DNA of 10,229 nt, taken from assembly GCA_964487295.1 (NCBI GenBank), contig CAZAQL010000098.1:1-10229 (forward strand), in the 5' to 3' direction. Shown one piece after another: positions 7,662 through 10,229 of the stretch (positions within the stretch are counted from its first letter, which is position 1; the number at the start of each line of letters is the position of its first letter). Below the pieces are notes generated by a model that was given only the letters and a program-made list of their open reading frames with translations, did not search any database and was not told the DNA's origin. The position numbers and the translations under genes were made by a program. Source of the DNA: JAPEKQ01 sp964487295 (GTDB taxonomy: Bacteria; Joyebacterota; Joyebacteria; Joyebacterales; Joyebacteraceae).

Positions 7662-7690
7662 CCCCGGACGGCGCTCCGGGGTGGTATCAT
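7662..7690 (+). promoter_or_regulatory. engB promoter with overlapping palindrome
   Basis: TGGTATCAT (7682-7690) is an extended -10 identical to the one before buk, with a predicted leader of about 34 nt to the engB ATG. No good -35 is visible. The -35 region is instead occupied by an inverted repeat, CCCCGGA (7662-7668) and TCCGGGG (7675-7681). It could be an operator for a regulator or a second hairpin backing up the lon terminator. Confidence 0.55.
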
Positions 7691-7730
7691 AGACGGTTCC
7701 ACGAACTGCAGACGAGGTCCTGGAGGAACG

Positions 7731-8327
7731 ATGAGCGTCAGGAAGGCCGAGTTCATGCTGGGGGCGGCGAGCCTCGCTCAGCTCCCGCGCGGCGGCCTGC
7801 CCGAGATCGGGCTCGCGGGGCGCTCGAACGTCGGCAAGTCGTCGCTTCTCAACCGGATGACCGGCCGGAGAAGCCTCGCGAGGATCTCGCAGACCCCGGG
7901 AAAGACGCGCGAGCTCAACCTCTACCTCATCGAGGATAAGCTCATCATCGTGGACCTCCCGGGCTACGGCTTCGCGAAGGTCCCGACGAAGGTCCGGGAG
8001 GCCTGGGGGCGGCTCATCGAGTCCTACCTCCACGAGCGCGAGGAGCTTGCGGGTCTGGTTCATCTCGTGGACATTCGGCACGACCCGACGAAGGACGACG
8101 TTCAGATGCACGAGTGGATCAAGCACTTCGGCGTGCCGGCGTTGATTGCCGCCACGAAGGCTGATAAGATTGCCAGGGGGCGGCGTCAGGCCGCCGTCTC
8201 AACGATACGGAAGGCTCTCGAGCCCGACGATGCGACGCCGATCGTCCCGTTCTCGGCGGTCACGGGGGACGGGGTGAAGGACGTGCTCGCATGGATATGG
8301 GAGACCGCGGGGTCGCGCGCCAGGTAG
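7731..8327 (+). CDS. engB: Ribosome biogenesis GTP-binding protein EngB (YsxC/YihA)
   Basis: EngB is a small GTPase needed for assembly of the large ribosomal subunit. The 198-residue protein has the full G-motif set: G1 GRSNVGKSS (30-38), the G2-region threonine in ISQTPGKTRELN (52-63), G3 DLPGYG (75-80), G4 TKAD (142-145) and a G5-like FSAVTGDG (174 onward). Length is typical (about 195-210). Start: ATG 7731 with GGAGG (7722-7726) 4 nt upstream. It is the first gene after the lon terminator and has its own promoter. The aminotransferase gene follows after 26 nt. Confidence 0.96.
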   Translation: MSVRKAEFMLGAASLAQLPRGGLPEIGLAGRSNVGKSSLLNRMTGRRSLARISQTPGKTRELNLYLIEDKLIIVDLPGYGFAKVPTKVREAWGRLIESYLHEREELAGLVHLVDIRHDPTKDDVQMHEWIKHFGVPALIAATKADKIARGRRQAAVSTIRKALEPDDATPIVPFSAVTGDGVKDVLAWIWETAGSRAR

Positions 8328-8353
8328 CCATGTGCGGTTGCGTGGAGGGTGCC

Positions 8354-9511
8354 ATGGGAAAGAAGTCACCGACGAACTCGAAGCTGTTCACGCCCGGCCC
8401 GACGAAGATCCCGGGCAGGGTGCTCAACGCGGTCGGCAAGCAGGTGCTGCACCACCGGACGCCGCAGTTCTCCGAGAAGGTCCGCCACGTGCAGGACGAG
8501 ATCGGGCGGCTCCTGACGACGCACAACGACGTGCTGCTCTTCACGTGCTCGGGGACGGGCATGATGGAGGCGGCGGTCGCGAACCTGATGACGCGAGGCG
8601 GCAAGGCCATCGTGCTCCTGAACGGGGTGTTCGGCGCGCGGTGGCGAGACATCTGCAAGGTCTATGGCGTCGAGACGGTCGAGTATGAGGTCGAGTGGGG
8701 GAAGAGCCACGATCCCGCGAAGCTCGACGAGCTGCTCGGGAAGCACCCGGATACGAAGGCCGTCTTCGTCATCCACAGTGAGACGTCGACTGGCGCCCTG
8801 AACGACATCGAGGCGCTTGCGCGGATCACGGCGAAGCACGAGACCGCCATCGTCGTCGACGCGACGTCGAGTGTGGGGGTGCACGAGGTCCGCATGGATG
8901 ACTGGGGGGTCGACGTGCTCGTCGCCGGAACGCAGAAGGCGATGATGACGCCTCCCGGCATCGCGTTCGTGGCGATCAACGGCAACGGGTGGTCGCTCGT
9001 CACCGAGTCCGACCTTCCGAAGTTCTACTTCGACTTCACGACGACCTGGAAGCGGCTTCAGCAGAAGGGGCAGACGCCGTACACGCCCGCCGTCTCGCTG
9101 GTCTACGGTCTTGAGGTCGCACTCGAGATGATGGAGACCGAGGGCTGGGACGAGGTCTACGCCCGGCACGCTCGGATGGGGGAGGCGACGCGAGCTGCCG
9201 TGAAGGCGCTCGGGTTCGGCGTGCTCCCCGAGCAACCTGCGAACGGGGTGACCGTGGTCACCTGTCCCGAGCACATCGATGCGAACCAGCTCGTGCGGGT
9301 GCTCGATGATGAATTCGGCGTGCGCGTGGCGGGCGGACAGCTCGATCTCTCAGGCCGCGTCTTCCGGATCGGCCACATGGGCGGCATCCGCGAGCGCGAC
9401 CTGCCGATGGTCATCGGCGCGCTCGAGCGCGCCATGGTGAAGCTCGGTTACGACGCGACGCCCGGAGCGGGGCTCGCCGCCCTGCAGCAGGTGCTGCTCA
9501 AACAGGAGTAA
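8354..9511 (+). CDS. Class V PLP-dependent aminotransferase (alanine-glyoxylate / serine-pyruvate type)
   Basis: The 385-residue protein is a fold-type I, class V aminotransferase of the alanine-glyoxylate, serine-pyruvate or aspartate aminotransferase-like group. It shows TPGPT (13-17) and HHRTPQF (33-39), typical of this group, SGTGMMEA (66-73) in the PLP phosphate-binding region, HSETSTG (about 138-144), VVDATSSVG with the aspartate that contacts the PLP ring nitrogen, and the Schiff-base lysine K195 in GTQKAMMTPPG. Start: ATG 8354 with GGAGG (8344-8348) 5 nt upstream; ATGs at 8291 and 8330 are in frame but the first lies inside engB. In many bacteria such genes adjoin serA and serve serine or glycine metabolism; no serA is in view here, so the substrate is open. 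Confidence 0.88.
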   Translation: MGKKSPTNSKLFTPGPTKIPGRVLNAVGKQVLHHRTPQFSEKVRHVQDEIGRLLTTHNDVLLFTCSGTGMMEAAVANLMTRGGKAIVLLNGVFGARWRDICKVYGVETVEYEVEWGKSHDPAKLDELLGKHPDTKAVFVIHSETSTGALNDIEALARITAKHETAIVVDATSSVGVHEVRMDDWGVDVLVAGTQKAMMTPPGIAFVAINGNGWSLVTESDLPKFYFDFTTTWKRLQQKGQTPYTPAVSLVYGLEVALEMMETEGWDEVYARHARMGEATRAAVKALGFGVLPEQPANGVTVVTCPEHIDANQLVRVLDDEFGVRVAGGQLDLSGRVFRIGHMGGIRERDLPMVIGALERAMVKLGYDATPGAGLAALQQVLLKQE

Positions 9512-9523
9512 TACGACCGGGAC

Positions 9524-9599
9524 GGGCCGTTAGCTCAGTTGGTAGAGCACCTGCCTTTTAAGCAGGGAGTCGCTGGTTCGAGACCAGCACGGCCCACCA
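9524..9599 (+). tRNA. tRNA-Lys (anticodon UUU)
   Basis: This 76-nt tRNA has acceptor strands GGGCCGT (9524-9530) and ACGGCCC (9589-9595), followed by A and an encoded CCA (9597-9599). The anticodon stem CCTGC/GCAGG closes loop CTTTTAA with anticodon TTT at 9557-9559. D and T arms are standard. It begins 12 nt after the aminotransferase stop and ends 24 nt before the next start codon, so it probably lies within one transcript and is processed out. Confidence 0.98.
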
Positions 9600-9623
9600 G
9601 AACCGGGCCGGAAGGAGGTCACG

Positions 9624-9863
9624 ATGGAGGGGATGCAGTTCTGCCACTCGTGCGGCATGCCGCTCGACATGACCGACGCGAAGGGGATGTCGGAGCGCTA
9701 CTGCCAGCACTGCACCGACGACGGGGGCGATCTCAGGTCCCGCGAGGAGGTCCGGAAGGGCATCGCCATGTGGCTCATGCAGTGGCAGCATATCGACGAG
9801 CCCTCGGCGATGAAGCGCGCCGAGCACTACATGAAGTCGATGCCGGAGTGGGCGGAGAAGTAG
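9624..9863 (+). CDS. Small putative zinc-ribbon protein
   Basis: This 79-residue protein has an N-terminal zinc ribbon with paired cysteines C7-x2-C10 and C27-x2-C30, in the contexts FCHSCGMPL and RYCQHC. This resembles the Pfam putative zinc ribbon family seen in many small bacterial proteins of unknown function. The C-terminal half (about 38-79) looks helical and contains a Trp- and Met-rich stretch (MWLMQWQH). There is no signal peptide or membrane segment. Start: ATG 9624 with AAGGAGGT (9612-9619) 4 nt upstream, a strong site. It sits between tRNA-Lys and tRNA-Glu. The function is unknown; a metal-binding structural or nucleic-acid role is only a guess. Confidence 0.85.
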   Translation: MEGMQFCHSCGMPLDMTDAKGMSERYCQHCTDDGGDLRSREEVRKGIAMWLMQWQHIDEPSAMKRAEHYMKSMPEWAEK

Positions 9864-9920
9864 GCTCCTCTGGGCACTTGCCTGGCAGCCGCGAGCAGCT
9901 CACACATCAGCTGCGGCCGC

Positions 9921-9950
9921 TTCGCCTGGCTTCATGCACGTGACTATCAG
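9921..9950 (+). promoter_or_regulatory. Candidate promoter for the split tRNA-Glu
   Basis: TTCGCC (9921-9926) and TATCAG (9945-9950) are 18 nt apart, and the tRNA starts at 9958, about where transcription should begin. The -10 resembles the TATCAT hexamers used before buk and engB. The rest of the 9864-9957 gap holds a 6-bp hairpin (GCAGCT 9895-9900 with AGCTGC 9909-9914) and an imperfect one that overlaps the -10 and the tRNA 5' end (9934-9942 with 9951-9959). Confidence 0.4.
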
Positions 9951-10013
9951 CATGTGCGTCCCCATCGTCTAGGGGTTAGGACACCGCCCTTTCACGGCGG
10001 CAACACGGGTTCG

Positions 10014-10046
10014 AGAGAAGCCGCCCTTTGGGCGGCTTCTCTGTTG
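10014..10046 (+). terminator. Terminator-like first hairpin of the tRNA-Glu insert
   Basis: A perfect 13-bp stem with a TTT loop is followed by GTTG rather than a real U tract. By shape it could pause or end transcription before the 3' half of the tRNA, giving a truncated product. The weak tail and the intact 3' half downstream argue that read-through occurs. A structural role within the insert is equally possible. Confidence 0.35.
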
Positions 10047-10175
10047 TGCCCCGCGGGCATGGAGAACCCGTAGGGTTCGATTGCCCGTGCGCCGGAGGCG
10101 CACGTCACGATAGAGGCCGCGCAGCGGCCACATCGGGCAAGGGTGGCGCGGCCGCGGAGCGGCCGGTGCCAGCCA
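10015..10175 (+). ncRNA. 161-nt structured intervening sequence in tRNA-Glu
   Basis: There is no credible reading frame. Nearly all of it can be drawn as helices: HP1, 10014-10026 with 10030-10042 (13 bp, perfect); HP2, TGCCC/GGGCA (10047-10059); HP3, GAACCC/GGGTTC (10064-10078); a 7-bp helix TTGCCCG (10081-10087) with CGGGCAA (10134-10140) enclosing a GTGCGCC-GGA-GGCGCAC hairpin (10087-10103) and a GGCCGC-GCA-GCGGCC hairpin (10115-10129); and a final 11-bp bulged hairpin (10145-10170). It is shorter than group I introns, I find no group I core, and it shows no terminal inverted repeats or target duplication of an insertion element. Whether it self-splices, is cut by enzymes or is a recent insertion is unknown. 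Confidence 0.6.
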
Positions 10176-10197
10176 ATCCCGTTGGGGACGCCACAAA

Positions 10198-10227
10198 GAG
10201 AGAGGCCGGCAACAGCCGGCCTCTCTC
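10198..10227 (+). terminator. Terminator hairpin after tRNA-Glu
   Basis: A perfect 13-bp stem pairs 10198-10210 with 10215-10227 around loop AACA. It starts four bases after the CCA of the tRNA and is preceded by AAA. The window ends two bases later, so any U tract cannot be seen. Its place right after the 3' half supports the view that the whole interrupted gene is one transcription unit. Confidence 0.65.
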
Positions 10228-10229
10228 GT

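Larger units (their letters stand above)
9958..10193 (+). tRNA. tRNA-Glu (anticodon UUC) interrupted in the T loop
   Basis: The 5' part (9958-10014) holds acceptor GTCCCCA, a normal D arm, anticodon stem CCGCC/GGCGG with anticodon TTC at 9991-9993, variable CAAC, T-stem strand ACGGG (10005-10009) and the first five T-loop bases TTCGA. The 3' part (10176-10193) holds AT, T-stem strand CCCGT (10178-10182), acceptor strand TGGGGAC (10183-10189), discriminator G and an encoded CCA. Joined, they make a 75-nt tRNA-Glu with all 7 acceptor and 5 T-stem pairs intact. Between them are 161 nt that do not belong. The junction is after A58 or, one base earlier, after G57, because an A occurs at both possible cuts. 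Intact pairing argues against an old pseudogene; function would require removal of the insert. Confidence 0.85.

Noticed and set aside
5063..7756. 897-residue minus-strand open frame opposite lon
   Set aside because: It is a GC-driven shadow of a certain Lon gene; the composition is Arg/Leu/Asp-rich with no domain.
10015..10175. Group I or group II self-splicing intron of known type
   Set aside because: At 161 nt it is too short, I could not place the conserved group I core pairings, there is no domain V-like group II hairpin at the 3' end, and the insertion site is the T loop.
9958..10193. Integration site of a prophage or integrative element
   Set aside because: T-loop sequences are common integration sites, but such elements restore the tRNA 3' end at the junction. 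Here it is not restored, the insert is 161 nt and there is no integrase gene in the window.
9969..10196. 75-residue minus-strand reading frame over the tRNA-Glu region
   Set aside because: It overlies the tRNA halves and hairpins, has no recognisable domain and is explained by high GC content.

Overview
This is a GC-rich bacterial chromosomal segment carrying mostly housekeeping genes, nearly all on the + strand. Gene content (AsnA-type asparagine synthetase, butyrate kinase with phosphate butyryltransferase, trigger factor-ClpP-Lon, EngB) points to a fermentative or anaerobic bacterium. The tRNA-Leu/tig/clpP/lon order is common in Deltaproteobacteria and related lineages. I cannot name the phylum from the sequence; an uncultivated high-GC lineage is plausible. 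No transposase, integrase, phage gene or CRISPR array is visible.

Layout. 1-284 is the 3' end of asnA. A hairpin terminator (329-370) and an extended -10 promoter (430-438) lead into buk (480-1571). A 44-bp tandem duplication straddles the buk stop codon, and ptb follows (1755-2714). Buk and Ptb together convert an acyl-CoA (butyryl-CoA or a branched relative) to the free acid with ATP formation. An array of 23-bp hairpin repeats (2766-2865) separates ptb from tRNA-Leu(UAG) (2895-2979). That tRNA leads into a proteostasis block: tig (TTG start, 3039-4376), clpP (4405-5004) and lon (5180-7600, with its own candidate promoter). clpX, often found between clpP and lon, is absent. The clpP product has Asn where the catalytic Asp is expected.

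A strong intrinsic terminator (7624-7657) closes lon. A second unit starts from another TGGTATCAT extended -10 and reads engB (7731-8327), a class V aminotransferase gene (8354-9511), tRNA-Lys(UUU) (9524-9599) and a 79-residue zinc-ribbon protein gene (9624-9863).

The most unusual object is at the right end. A tRNA-Glu(UUC) gene starts at 9958 and is normal through the middle of its T loop (10014). It then breaks off into 161 nt of dense hairpins. The missing 18 nt (end of the T loop, T-stem 3' strand, acceptor 3' strand, discriminator G and CCA) resume at 10176-10193, followed by a terminator hairpin. All pairings between the two halves are perfect, so the gene looks like a bacterial tRNA with a small, non-coding, structured intervening sequence in the T loop. 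This does not match the usual bacterial group I tRNA introns, which sit in the anticodon loop or stem and are larger.
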